From the NCBI RefSeq assembly GCF_016881405.1, contig NZ_WOFE01000008.1, positions 1 to 64,000 of the forward strand: a stretch of 64,000 nt of DNA, written 5' to 3'. A program made the translations under genes and the position numbers. Below, piece by piece: positions 17,094 to 25,521 of the stretch. Source of the stretch: Deefgea chitinilytica. GTDB lineage: Bacteria > Pseudomonadota > Gammaproteobacteria > Burkholderiales > Chitinibacteraceae. The notes under the pieces are model-generated. The model ran no database searches, had not been told where the DNA came from, and worked only from the letters and a program-made list of their open reading frames with translations. How positions within the stretch are numbered: position 1 is the stretch's first letter; each line of letters starts with the position of its first letter.

Positions 17094-19327
17094 ACAGTAG
17101 CGTAGGTTTCTAGGGTATTGCTCTCTTGATGTTGTTTATTATTGATTTTGGCGATATACCCAGTGCTTGGTTGGGGCGCCGCAAAATGCTTCACGCGGCG
17201 CATCACTTCTTTTTGTTTCCCAGCGTTAAATGGCCGTGCATTGGGGCTGCCCAGATAGCCGCAGACGCGGCGGGTGACTGATAGCGTAGCGCTGTCGCTG
17301 TTGCCGCAGTCGGGGCAGGTGAATCCGGCTGCGGTGGCGAGGGTTTCGCCCATAAAGCCGCATGCACCGCAGACGTCAACTGGCGTATTAGTGCCGAAAT
17401 ACGGCACTTTTGTGACGGCATAGTCCCAAATGCGCTCAAGGGCGACGAGATTGTGCTGCATATTGGGTAATTCGACATAGGTAATATGCCCACCGCTAGC
17501 TAGTTCAGCGTAGCCCGTTTCAAAGTCGATTTTTTCAAACGGATTAACTTTGCGTAGCACGTCCAAGTGGAAGGAGTTGGTGTAGTAGCCTTTGTCGGTT
17601 ACTTCGGCAATGGTGCCAAATTGCGCTTGGTCGAGTTTGCAAAAGCGATGGCACAGTGACTCGCTCGGTGTTGAGTACAGCGAAAAGCCAAATCCGGTTT
17701 CGTCTTTCCAGCGTTTGGTCGTTTCGCTCATGGTGGCGATTACTTGGTGTAAAAACTCGCGTGCAGTAGCATTTTGCGCGGGATGGTTGCCAAACAGTAA
17801 TGTGCCGACTTCATGTAGGCCGATGTAGCCGAGTGAAATCGAGGCGCGCCCGTTTTTAAAGATATTCATAATCTCGTCATCGGATTTGAGGCGAATGCCG
17901 AAAGCGCCTTCCATATATAAAATTGGCGCTACATTCGCTTTGACGCCTTCGAGCCGTTGAATACGCAGGTACAAGGCTCGGAAGCAGATGTCGAGGCGTT
18001 CTTGCAGAATGTCGTGAAAGCGTGCTGGATCGCCTTGCGCTTGAATCGCGATGCGCGGCAGATTCAGGCTCACCACTCCGAGATTATTCCGACCATCGAG
18101 TTGCTCTACGCCATGTTCATCATGCCAAGTGGATAAAAAGCTGCGGCAGCCCATCGGCGAGACTGGAACGCTGGCACCAGTAATCTGGCGATTGAGCTTG
18201 GCCGAGATGATGTCGGGGTACATGCGTTTTGAGGTGCACTCAAGCGCGAGCTGTTTGATGTCGTAATTCGGATCAGTTGGTTTGAGGTTGATGCCCTCGT
18301 CGATGAAAAACACTAGTTTCGGGAACACTGGCGTGGTGCCTTCCTTGCCGAGGCCTTTGATGCGTACCCGCAAAATCGATTGCTGAATGATGCGTTCGGC
18401 CCAGCTGGTGCCCATGCCAAACGAGAAAGTCACAAAGGGTTGTTGGCCGTTCGAGCTAAATAGCGTGTTGATTTCGTATTCGCAGGCTTGAATGCCGTCG
18501 TAGGCTTCTTTTTCGGTGCGCTCTTTGGCGTAACGTTCTGCGTCAGGGATTTGATATTCGGCGGCAATCGCGAGGTTTTTTTCATAACTCTTGAGCACAT
18601 ATGGCGCAAGTGTTTGGTCGATATTCGGAATTGTCGTGCCGCCGTATTGGTGGCTAGCGACTTGCGCGATGATTTGCGCGGTGACGGCGCAAGCGACGCC
18701 AACTGATTTCGGGCTTTCAATTTTGGCATTACCCAAGCGAAAGCCATTTTTCAGCATGCCTTTCAGGTCGACGAGGCAGCAGTTGGTGAACGGCAGGAAG
18801 GGCGAATAATCTAAATCGTGAAAATGAATATCGCCACTGTTGTGGGCTTCAAGGATGTCTTTCGGTAAAAACGTGCTGGCAAATTGTTTCGATACAATCC
18901 CTGCCATCAAGTCGCGCATCACTGGAAACACATTGGCGTCTTTATTGGCGTTTTCTGATGTTGCTTCAATATCGGTTTTGTTGACCAAGCCCATCAATTT
19001 CGCATGCAACTCAGAGCCTTGCGCGCGAATGCGATCTCGTTCGAAACGATATTGTATATATACACGCGCAACTTCTGGGTATTCCTGCATCAAAGCGTCT
19101 TCAACCAGTTGTTGAATGGTTGGAATATCCAGCACGGAGGGGGTTTTGTTGAACAGGTCGGCTTCATTCAGGCGACGGCATTCGTCTTCAACAGCATTGG
19201 TGATTTGTTCGGCAAGTAGCTCAGGCTCAGGATAACGGGCAGCAGTGGCGGCGCGGCGGCAGGCTTCGTAGATTTTGGCGCTGTCATAAGCGGCTTTTGC
19301 TCCGTCACGTTTAATCACTTTGAGCAT
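17090..19327 (-). CDS. nrdD: Anaerobic ribonucleoside-triphosphate reductase
   Basis: 745 residues. A class III ribonucleotide reductase that makes dNTPs under anoxia using formate and a glycyl radical. The N-terminal ATP-cone is at about 1-95 (MLKVIKRDGAKAAYD). The catalytic ten-stranded barrel carries the conserved segments FTNCCLVDLKGML and PMGCRSFLS. The zinc site CGAC...CPDCG is at about 650-672, and the glycyl radical site RRVCGYLGSPNARPF at about 684. All catalytic elements look intact. The promoter region with FNR-like and NrdR-like sites lies about 310-370 bases upstream, leaving an unusually long leader. Ribosome binding site AAGGA is about 12 bases before the ATG. Confidence 0.98.
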   Translation of the reverse strand: MLKVIKRDGAKAAYDSAKIYEACRRAATAARYPEPELLAEQITNAVEDECRRLNEADLFNKTPSVLDIPTIQQLVEDALMQEYPEVARVYIQYRFERDRIRAQGSELHAKLMGLVNKTDIEATSENANKDANVFPVMRDLMAGIVSKQFASTFLPKDILEAHNSGDIHFHDLDYSPFLPFTNCCLVDLKGMLKNGFRLGNAKIESPKSVGVACAVTAQIIAQVASHQYGGTTIPNIDQTLAPYVLKSYEKNLAIAAEYQIPDAERYAKERTEKEAYDGIQACEYEINTLFSSNGQQPFVTFSFGMGTSWAERIIQQSILRVRIKGLGKEGTTPVFPKLVFFIDEGINLKPTDPNYDIKQLALECTSKRMYPDIISAKLNRQITGASVPVSPMGCRSFLSTWHDEHGVEQLDGRNNLGVVSLNLPRIAIQAQGDPARFHDILQERLDICFRALYLRIQRLEGVKANVAPILYMEGAFGIRLKSDDEIMNIFKNGRASISLGYIGLHEVGTLLFGNHPAQNATAREFLHQVIATMSETTKRWKDETGFGFSLYSTPSESLCHRFCKLDQAQFGTIAEVTDKGYYTNSFHLDVLRKVNPFEKIDFETGYAELASGGHITYVELPNMQHNLVALERIWDYAVTKVPYFGTNTPVDVCGACGFMGETLATAAGFTCPDCGNSDSATLSVTRRVCGYLGSPNARPFNAGKQKEVMRRVKHFAAPQPSTGYIAKINNKQHQESNTLETYATV

Positions 19328-19403
19328 GGTGGTCTGGTTTCCTTGACGAGTTAATCGATTCGTTTTGACGCCGATTGGCGTGCAACTCAGTTCCGCTGCT
19401 TCG

Positions 19404-19434
19404 CAAAAAGTGGGCGAGTTCGCTACGCTCGCCC
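19404..19434 (-). promoter_or_regulatory. Terminator-like hairpin in the nrdD leader
   Basis: On the minus strand GGGCGAG - nine-base loop - CTCGCCC is followed by ACTTTTTG, a Rho-independent terminator shape inside the untranslated leader of nrdD, about 75-110 bases before its start. It could act as an attenuator. Alternatively it is a dispersed repeat that only resembles a terminator, since a GAGCGTAGCGA core is common in intergenic repeats of such genomes. Confidence 0.4.
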
Positions 19435-19633
19435 CAATTGGCTCATTAGGTACTCAACATCCGTTGTCACTGTGCTCTGCCGTACTTGCCAGCTGCGGTG
19501 AGAACTTTAGCCATGATGCGGGGTATGGCGTACTACCTTAGTCAATCTAACGATTAGCATTAGATACGGTCATGCTTTGTCGGCTAACTGATTCGTGACT
19601 CAGGTCGCTGGATGTGTTGCTATTTACGAATAA

Positions 19634-19681
19634 ACACAATATATGGTGTTTTTTATTGGTTTGCTGCACACAATGCTGTGT
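19634..19681. promoter_or_regulatory. Two NrdR boxes upstream of nrdDG
   Basis: Box 1, ACACAATATATGGTGT (19634-19649), matches the NrdR consensus acaCwAtATaTwGtgt at 15 of 16 positions. Box 2, GCACACAATGCTGTGT (19666-19681), matches at 11 of 16. The starts are 32 bp apart, i.e. three helical turns, the spacing known for paired NrdR boxes. They flank a possible -10 on the minus strand (AATAAA, 19652-19657), placing the repressor over the promoter of nrdDG. Confidence 0.75.
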
Positions 19682-19683
19682 TG

Positions 19684-19697
19684 TTGATGGCGGTCAA
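19684..19697. promoter_or_regulatory. FNR/anaerobox-like site
   Basis: TTGATGGCGGTCAA matches the FNR consensus TTGAT-N4-ATCAA at 9 of 10 defined positions. Its centre lies about 41-45 bp upstream of the start point implied by the -10 candidate at 19652-19657 on the minus strand, the class II activator position. This fits induction of nrdDG under anoxia and repression by NrdR through the adjacent boxes. Confidence 0.65.
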
Positions 19698-19816
19698 ATT
19701 CTGACGGCTAGAATTTTTTCTGCGTGGGAGTGTTGGCGTTTGGTGTTCTGAATGCTGCTGTAATAAGTGGCATCGTTGGTTGATGTTATCTTCAGTTTTT
19801 TACTTAGGCGTTTGCA

Positions 19817-19993
19817 ATGGCTCTGACTCAATCCATCTTGGCGAGTTTTGACTATTTGTCGACCGTGTGTTTGGGTTTAGAGCTGGATTCAAGTGCTTAT
19901 TCGGTGATTGTGACACGTACACGCTTGGTGGCGCGTTATATGTTTGGTCCGAATGTATCTGGGGTTGGTGTGGGTTTGGCGGTGAGTTTTTGA
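19817..19993 (+). CDS. Possible 58-residue protein
   Basis: An open frame from ATG 19817 to TGA 19993 encoding 58 residues, MALTQSILASFDYLSTV..., with no recognised family, no signal peptide and no clear membrane segment. The ribosome binding site is weak (TTAGGCG). Two points favour a real gene: codon choice resembles the neighbours (TTG, GCG, CGT, GTG), and hairpin element E4 starts five bases after its stop, as other copies do after real genes. It could equally be chance in a long non-coding interval. Confidence 0.3.
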   Translation: MALTQSILASFDYLSTVCLGLELDSSAYSVIVTRTRLVARYMFGPNVSGVGVGLAVSF

Positions 19994-19998
19994 TCTAA

Positions 19999-20047
19999 GG
20001 GTATTCTTATCTAATCTTTTGAATTCAAAGATTCTAAGAATATACCT
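19999..20047. repeat. GGGTAT...ATACCT hairpin element, copy E4
   Basis: GGGTATTCTTA at the left pairs with TAAGAATATACC at the right. An inner stem AATCTTT / AAAGATT encloses TGAATTC. About 49 bp, five bases after the stop of the possible small gene at 19817-19993. Confidence 0.7.
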
Positions 20048-20122
20048 GCTAAATATATCTGGGCTGTTGAGACTGAATGTACCGAATTGGGTGATCATCT
20101 GAATCTCAACAGCCCTCCTTGC

Positions 20123-21445
20123 TTAGAGCATAAAGCGTGCTAAATCTTGATTGCTGGTAACGCTCGCTAGCTTGCTGCTGACAAAATCAGCGTCAATCGT
20201 CACCGTGCCGCGTTTGGCCGCAAATGAAACCTCTTCTAGCAATCGCTCCATCACCGTATACAAACGGCGCGCGCCGATGTTTTCGGTCGATTCATTCACA
20301 TGCCACGCCATTTCCGCTAGGCGGCGGATACCGTCTTCGGTGTAGATTAATTCCACGTCTTCAGTTGCGAGCAAGGCTTGATATTGCTTGGAGAGGCAAG
20401 CATCAGTGCCAGTGAGAATGGTCGCAAAATCATCAACCGTCAGCGAATTGAGCTCGACGCGAATCGGGAAACGGCCTTGCAGTTCAGGGATTAAATCCGA
20501 TGGTTTGGCTAGATGAAACGCACCGCTGGCGATAAATAAAATATGGTCGGTTTTGACCATGCCGTATTTGGTCGTCACCGTGGTGCCTTCGACTAATGGC
20601 AGCAGGTCACGTTGTACGCCTTGGCGTGATACTTCACCGCCTTGACCTTCGGAGCGGGTGGTGACCTTGTCAATTTCATCGATAAATACAATGCCATGTT
20701 GCTCGACAGCACGTAATGCCTCGGCTTTGGTGTCGTCATCGTTGACTAATTTGGCGGCTTCTTCGTCGATCAGCATTTTTAGGGCATCGGGCACTTTCAT
20801 TTTCTGCGATTTTTTCTTGTCGCCCATCGCGCCTTTGAACATATTTTGAATCTGGCTGGAGAAGTCTTCCATGCCCGGTGGCGCAAATACTTCCATCGTC
20901 GGTGCGTGCGCAGCAACGTCGATTTCGATTTCTTTGTCGTCGAATTTGCCTTCGCGCAGCATCTTACGGAATTTTTGCCGCGTTTCACTCATGCTGTCTT
21001 CGCCGTTGACCTCGCCATAGCTTGGTGTTGGCGGGGGGAGTAATACGTCGAGAATGCGGTTTTCTGCCGCATCTTCGGCGCGGTTACGATTTTTGCTGAT
21101 GGCGCTATCGCGAAATTGTTTGATCGCGATTTCCATTAAATCGCGAATAATGCTGTCTACATCTTTGCCGACATAGCCCACTTCGGTGAATTTAGTGGCT
21201 TCGACTTTAATAAACGGCGCATCCGATAGTTTCGCCAAACGACGGGCAATTTCGGTTTTACCGACGCCGGTTGGACCAATCATTAGAATGTTTTTGGGCG
21301 TGATTTCACTGCGTAAGGGTTCAGCGACCTGCTGGCGGCGCCAGCGATTTCTCAGCGCAATGGCCACCGCTTTTTTAGCCGCAGCTTGGCCAACAATATG
21401 CTTGTCGAGTTCGTGAACGATTTCTTGCGGAGTCATTTGGGTCAT
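20123..21445 (-). CDS. hslU: ATP-dependent protease ATPase subunit HslU
   Basis: 440 residues from the ATG at 21445 (a TTG one codon earlier is less likely; GGA lies seven bases before the ATG). An AAA+ unfoldase that feeds substrates to the HslV peptidase. Walker [15 protein letters not shown] is at about 55-68, the I-domain at about 110-240, Walker [12 protein letters not shown] at about 250-260, and sensor and C-terminal tail ending DLARFML, which docks into HslV. All parts look intact. Unusually, no hslV is found directly upstream, where it normally lies; the next 400 bases hold only repeats. Confidence 0.96.
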   Translation of the reverse strand: MTQMTPQEIVHELDKHIVGQAAAKKAVAIALRNRWRRQQVAEPLRSEITPKNILMIGPTGVGKTEIARRLAKLSDAPFIKVEATKFTEVGYVGKDVDSIIRDLMEIAIKQFRDSAISKNRNRAEDAAENRILDVLLPPPTPSYGEVNGEDSMSETRQKFRKMLREGKFDDKEIEIDVAAHAPTMEVFAPPGMEDFSSQIQNMFKGAMGDKKKSQKMKVPDALKMLIDEEAAKLVNDDDTKAEALRAVEQHGIVFIDEIDKVTTRSEGQGGEVSRQGVQRDLLPLVEGTTVTTKYGMVKTDHILFIASGAFHLAKPSDLIPELQGRFPIRVELNSLTVDDFATILTGTDACLSKQYQALLATEDVELIYTEDGIRRLAEMAWHVNESTENIGARRLYTVMERLLEEVSFAAKRGTVTIDADFVSSKLASVTSNQDLARFML

Positions 21446-21853
21446 CAATTTTCCAATCTCATACAGGTTACAAGGTACATCGGGGCAAGCAGTTCTTTTT
21501 TAAAGGGTGCTTGCTGCGCGAGTATTTGGAGCAGCAGTTTATGCTCGCCAAGCCACCCTGCGTGACGACAGCCTGACATAGCAGACTATGCTGCGCCTGC
21601 CGTGCCTTGATTGGCTGAAAAATGTGCTTTAGCGCAAACATAAAACTCATGACGACAGTTGCTAGTGAATTTGCCTGCTATTTCGGAGGTGCAATTTTAA
21701 AAATTTTGACTAGGCTTATACATGACGCGTTGTATGCTCAAGGCAGCGCTCGCTGTATGTGGATTAACAGCGTCTGATGCGCGTAAATAAAAACACCAAA
21801 TGATGTGGCAGGTCAAAGGGATGCTGCATGAATGGATTCATTAAGGGGGCGCA
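21446..21853. other. Interval between hslU and the HD-GYP regulator gene
   Basis: About 400 bases. It holds repeat R2 copy 2 (21612-21666), a second TGACGACAG motif near 21564, a GGAGGTG motif at about 21686 that matches the one before the sigma factor start at 4696, and a weak promoter-like TTGACT at 21706 for the downstream gene. No hslV remnant was recognised. A 60-codon minus-strand frame across the repeat (21468-21650) is probably not a gene of its own. Confidence 0.45.
21612..21666. repeat. Dispersed repeat R2, copy 2
   Basis: Counterpart of 4570-4624. It shares GGCTGAAAAA, GCGCAAnC and the exact AAAACTCATGACGACA. The minus-strand frame VVMSF..AL...FQP.K is kept in both copies although the nucleotides differ, and both keep a small GC hairpin. 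Confidence 0.6.
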
Positions 21854-23422
21854 ATGATTGATGATGACAATTGGCTTGAGGATGATACTGATTCCTTGTC
21901 TAGCCTGCATGTTGAGCCTTGGCATGTACTCGTGGTGGACGATGAGCCCGATATTCATCATGTGACCAAACTGGCTTTATCGAATATCGATTTTTTGAAA
22001 CGACCATTGAATATTTTGTCGTGTTACTCAGGGAATGAAGCTTTAGATTTGTTGGCAACACGCGATGATATTGCGCTGGTGCTGCTCGATGTGGTTATGG
22101 AGACAGAGGACGCAGGCCTGAATGTTGCACGTGATATCCGAGAAAAACTGCAGAATCATCATATTCGAATTATTTTGCGCACTGGGCAGCCAGGCGTGGC
22201 ACCAGAGCGGCATGTGATTGAAAATTACGATATCAATGACTACAAAGCTAAAACCGAATTAACACGAGATAAATTATATACCGCAGTGCTAGGCACACTG
22301 CGTTCGTATAACGACATTATGTTGATTGAACATCAGCGTCGTCAGCTTGAAGCCAATCGTCGTGGCTTGATTAAAGTGGTTGATGCGTCGACGACGATTT
22401 TCAAGCAGCAGTCGGTGCTGAAGTTCGCGCAAGGTGTATTAGAGCAGCTGCAAGCGTTATTGTTTTTTGAACAAGATGCACTGTATGTCGTCGTGAGTGG
22501 TGGTTTAGCCGCGCTTAGTGATAGCGATAATATGAAGGTAATGTATGCAACAGGCGGATACCAAGCTTACTGTGGTCAATCGTTGGCAGAGGCAGATTTA
22601 GCACGCTTGCGTCCGACAATTGATGAAGCATTAAGTAAACGGCAAAGTGTGTTTGCCCCTGATCATTTTGTCGGCTTTTTCCAGGCTCCACATGGTGCGT
22701 TGAATTTATTGATCATTGATGGCCCAGTTGCACTCTCTCATCCTGATGCTGATCTAATTGATTTATTCTGCAAGAATGTCGCAATTGCCTATGAAAATTT
22801 GATGCTCAATAAAGAGATCGAAGACACGCAACGCAGCATTATTTATCAGCTATCTGAAGTCATCGAAAACCGGTCCAAAGACACCGGCAAGCATATTCAT
22901 CGGATGGCCGAGTTTTCATATGCCTTGGCGATTGAATTGGGAATGGATGAAGAGGAAGCTGAAATTATCCGCACTGCCAGTCCTTTGCATGATATTGGCA
23001 AAGTGGGGATTCCTGATCTAGTGCTGAATAAACCGGGCATTTTGGATGAGCAAGAACGTGCCGTGATGGATACGCATGCGCAGTTGGGTTACGACATGCT
23101 GAAAGAGTCTAAGCCACGGATTCTCAAAATGGCGGCGATTATTGCGCACCAGCATCATGAAAAATGGGATGGCAGCGGTTATCCACGCAAGCTCAAAGGT
23201 GAAGAAATCCACATCGCTGGGCGAATTATTGCCTTGGCCGACGTCTATGATGCTTTAGCGCATGCGCGTTGCTATAAGCCGCCATGGTCTAGGGAAAAAG
23301 TATTAGAGACGATACAGGCCGGTTCGGGTAATCATTTTGATCCTGCTGTCGTTGCGGCATTTTTCCGCTGTTTACCGAAGTTGGAGGAAATTCGTTTAGC
23401 TTATCGCGACTGTGATGCTTAA
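21854..23422 (+). CDS. Response regulator with DUF3369 and HD-GYP domains
   Basis: 522 residues. The receiver domain is at about 23-140 (VLVVDDEPDIHHV, phospho-acceptor in VLLDVVME near 78). A DUF3369 sensory domain is at about 160-320, and HD-GYP at about 330-510 with HDIGKVGIPD near 378 and HHEKWDGSGYP. It is expected to hydrolyse cyclic di-GMP when phosphorylated. The cognate kinase is not adjacent. A strong AAGGGGGC ribosome binding site precedes the ATG. A Rho-independent terminator follows at 23576. Confidence 0.93.
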   Translation: MIDDDNWLEDDTDSLSSLHVEPWHVLVVDDEPDIHHVTKLALSNIDFLKRPLNILSCYSGNEALDLLATRDDIALVLLDVVMETEDAGLNVARDIREKLQNHHIRIILRTGQPGVAPERHVIENYDINDYKAKTELTRDKLYTAVLGTLRSYNDIMLIEHQRRQLEANRRGLIKVVDASTTIFKQQSVLKFAQGVLEQLQALLFFEQDALYVVVSGGLAALSDSDNMKVMYATGGYQAYCGQSLAEADLARLRPTIDEALSKRQSVFAPDHFVGFFQAPHGALNLLIIDGPVALSHPDADLIDLFCKNVAIAYENLMLNKEIEDTQRSIIYQLSEVIENRSKDTGKHIHRMAEFSYALAIELGMDEEEAEIIRTASPLHDIGKVGIPDLVLNKPGILDEQERAVMDTHAQLGYDMLKESKPRILKMAAIIAHQHHEKWDGSGYPRKLKGEEIHIAGRIIALADVYDALAHARCYKPPWSREKVLETIQAGSGNHFDPAVVAAFFRCLPKLEEIRLAYRDCDA

Positions 23423-23575
23423 TCTTGCGCGGCTGTTGGGCTTGGATGACGTTGCTGTGTAGTGGGGATGCGGTTTCCGCATTCTCGTGGTGACAGCGCT
23501 TGGCTTAGTACAAACCCGTGTGGCAAAGCAAATGTCAACAGACCCTAAGTAAATAAAGGTTTTTACGGTTAGAAT

Positions 23576-23604
23576 GGGCGATTGCCGTTGGCATCGCCCT
23601 TTTT
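23576..23604 (+). terminator. Rho-independent terminator
   Basis: GGGCGATTGCC-GT-TGGCATCGCCC stem-loop followed by TTTTT, about 150 bases after the HD-GYP regulator gene and before ilvA. Confidence 0.8.
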
Positions 23605-23669
23605 GTCGTGTGTAATAAGCACATTACTACTCGCTTAAGTATTGTGTGATTAAACAAAGGCCACTCTGA

Positions 23670-25187
23670 ATGAATAAAGACTATCTCGAACGAACATTGT
23701 CAGCGCGCGTCTATGATGTAGCGATTGAGTCGCCTCTTGAGCACGCTCCGAATTTGTCGCGCCGTATGGGTAACACGGTTTATTTCAAGCGCGAAGATAT
23801 GCAGCCCGTGTTCTCATTCAAGATTCGAGGTGCATATAACAAAATGGTGCAGCTCTCACGAGCGGATCTCGAGCGCGGCGTGATTGCCGCCTCTGCCGGC
23901 AATCACGCCCAAGGTGTTGCATTGGCTGCGCAGCATTTGAAATGTCGTGCAACGATTGTGATGCCAGCTACGGCACCAAGAATTAAAGTGGATGCCGTAT
24001 CTCGCCGCGGGGCAGAGGTTGTCTTGATTGGCGACTCATACTCCGATTGCTATGAGCATGCAATGAAGCTCGCAGCGCAGTCGGGCGCCACGTTTGTTCA
24101 TCCCTACGATGATCCTGATGTGATTGCGGGGCAGGGCACGGTGGCGATGGAAATTTTGCGTCAGCACCCCAACGATATTCACGCTATTTTTATTCCGGTC
24201 GGTGGCGGTGGCTTGTTGGCGGGGATGGCGGCCTATATCAAACGTTTGCGTCCTGAGGTGAAGGTGATTGGTGTTGAGCCGACTGACGCTAATGCGATGT
24301 ATTTATCGCTCAAACTGGGTGAGCGGATTACCTTGCCGCAAGTGGGTATTTTTGCTGATGGGGTCGCGGTTAAGCAAGTCGGTGAAGAGACTTTCCGTTT
24401 GTCTCAAGAATTTGTTGATGACGTGATTTTGGTCGATACCGACGCGATGTGCGCTGCAATTAAGGACGTGTTTGAAGATAATCGCTCGATTTTAGAGCCT
24501 GCCGGTGCTTTGGCCATTGCGGGGATGAAAGCGTGGGCAGCACGTGAAGGCGTACAAGATCAGACTTTGATCGCGATTGCATCGGGCGCGAATATGAACT
24601 TTGATCGCCTGCGCTATGTCGCTGAGCAGGCGGAAATGGGTGAGCAGCGCGAAGCGATTATGGTCGTAACGGTGCCGGAACAACCTGGCAGCTTCCGGAC
24701 TTTTTGCAGTTTAATCGGCGCGCGCAATGTGACCGAATTTAATTATCGCTATGCAAAAGACACTGAAGCGCATGTATTTGTGGGCTTATCGATTCAGCAT
24801 CGTTCAGAGGTTGCCGATTTGATTGGTAAGTTGGCTGAGCATCAATTGGCCGCAGTGGATCTCACCGATAATGAATTGGCCAAATTGCACATTCGCCATC
24901 TGGTGGGGGGGCATGCCCCGCAAGCGGTGAATGAGCGCTTGATTCGATTTGAATTCCCTGAACGCCCAGGTGCTTTGCTGAACTTCTTAAATGGAATGAG
25001 TGACAACTGGAACATTTCTTTATTCCATTATCGCAATCATGGCGCAGATTACGGCCGTGTGCTGGTCGGGATACAAGTTCCTCCCGCGGATGATGCTGAA
25101 TTTAATGCCTTTTTAACTCGTTTGGCTTATCCGTATTGGATCGAAACGCAAAACTTGGCTTATCAGTTGTTTTTGGGAAGGGATTAG
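23670..25187 (+). CDS. ilvA: Threonine ammonia-lyase, biosynthetic
   Basis: 505 residues, the length of the two-ACT biosynthetic form. A PLP enzyme converting threonine to 2-oxobutyrate, the first committed step of isoleucine synthesis, which feeds the IlvIHC enzymes encoded at 0.9-4.3 kb. The PLP lysine lies in FSFKIRGAYNKM (about 51). The glycine loop binding phosphate is PVGGGGLLAGMA. The two C-terminal ACT-like regulatory domains are at about 325-410 and 420-500, consistent with isoleucine feedback inhibition. A single gene with AAAGG upstream of the ATG. Confidence 0.97.
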   Translation: MNKDYLERTLSARVYDVAIESPLEHAPNLSRRMGNTVYFKREDMQPVFSFKIRGAYNKMVQLSRADLERGVIAASAGNHAQGVALAAQHLKCRATIVMPATAPRIKVDAVSRRGAEVVLIGDSYSDCYEHAMKLAAQSGATFVHPYDDPDVIAGQGTVAMEILRQHPNDIHAIFIPVGGGGLLAGMAAYIKRLRPEVKVIGVEPTDANAMYLSLKLGERITLPQVGIFADGVAVKQVGEETFRLSQEFVDDVILVDTDAMCAAIKDVFEDNRSILEPAGALAIAGMKAWAAREGVQDQTLIAIASGANMNFDRLRYVAEQAEMGEQREAIMVVTVPEQPGSFRTFCSLIGARNVTEFNYRYAKDTEAHVFVGLSIQHRSEVADLIGKLAEHQLAAVDLTDNELAKLHIRHLVGGHAPQAVNERLIRFEFPERPGALLNFLNGMSDNWNISLFHYRNHGADYGRVLVGIQVPPADDAEFNAFLTRLAYPYWIETQNLAYQLFLGRD

Positions 25188-25521
25188 TTAGTTGATAAGA
25201 GCGAGTGGCTTAAAAAGCAACGAATCGCTGCGCGAAACAGCTTTTTAGCTTATTCCATTCTATAGTAGGCACAGCATATCGCCTCACCGTATTGAGAGGT
25301 TGTTGGTGTTGGATTTGTGAGTCGTGTTGGTGCGGATTTTGCCCTGAGATAAGGGGCAAGCGTGTCGCTGGGTGATGCTCAGTTAGCGTTTGCTACTAGC
25401 GTATGGGCTATGCAGGCCGGTTGTTTTCTTGCGTTTCCGTTCCAGCGTGCACACATATTCAATGTCAACCGATTCACGGTGGGGCGTCTTTTTGTCTTCT
25501 ATTTTGAGTACTCTGCCTGCG
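25188..25521. other. Interval between ilvA and the CHASE/PAS receptor
   Basis: About 330 bases. TAAAAAGC / GCTTTTTA arms at about 25211-25248 form a weak terminator-like hairpin after ilvA, and TTGCCC..GGGGCAA near 25340-25360 forms another. In-frame start candidates for the next gene lie at 25390, 25462 and 25522, none with a strong ribosome binding site. No other gene is seen. Confidence 0.4.

Larger units (their letters stand above)
19328..20122. other. Long interval between nrdD and hslU
   Basis: 795 bases. From left to right: the nrdD leader with a terminator-like hairpin (19404-19434), NrdR boxes (19634-19681), an FNR-like site (19684-19697), the possible 58-residue frame (19817-19993), hairpin element E4 (19999-20047), and an inverted repeat GGGCTGTTGAGA / TCTCAACAGCCC at about 20062-20115. 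The inverted repeat probably serves as the hslU terminator. Confidence 0.6.

Noticed and set aside
21468-21650. 60-codon minus-strand frame upstream of hslU
   Set aside because: Lies across dispersed repeat R2 and ends in low-complexity residues; treated as part of the repeat, not as a gene.
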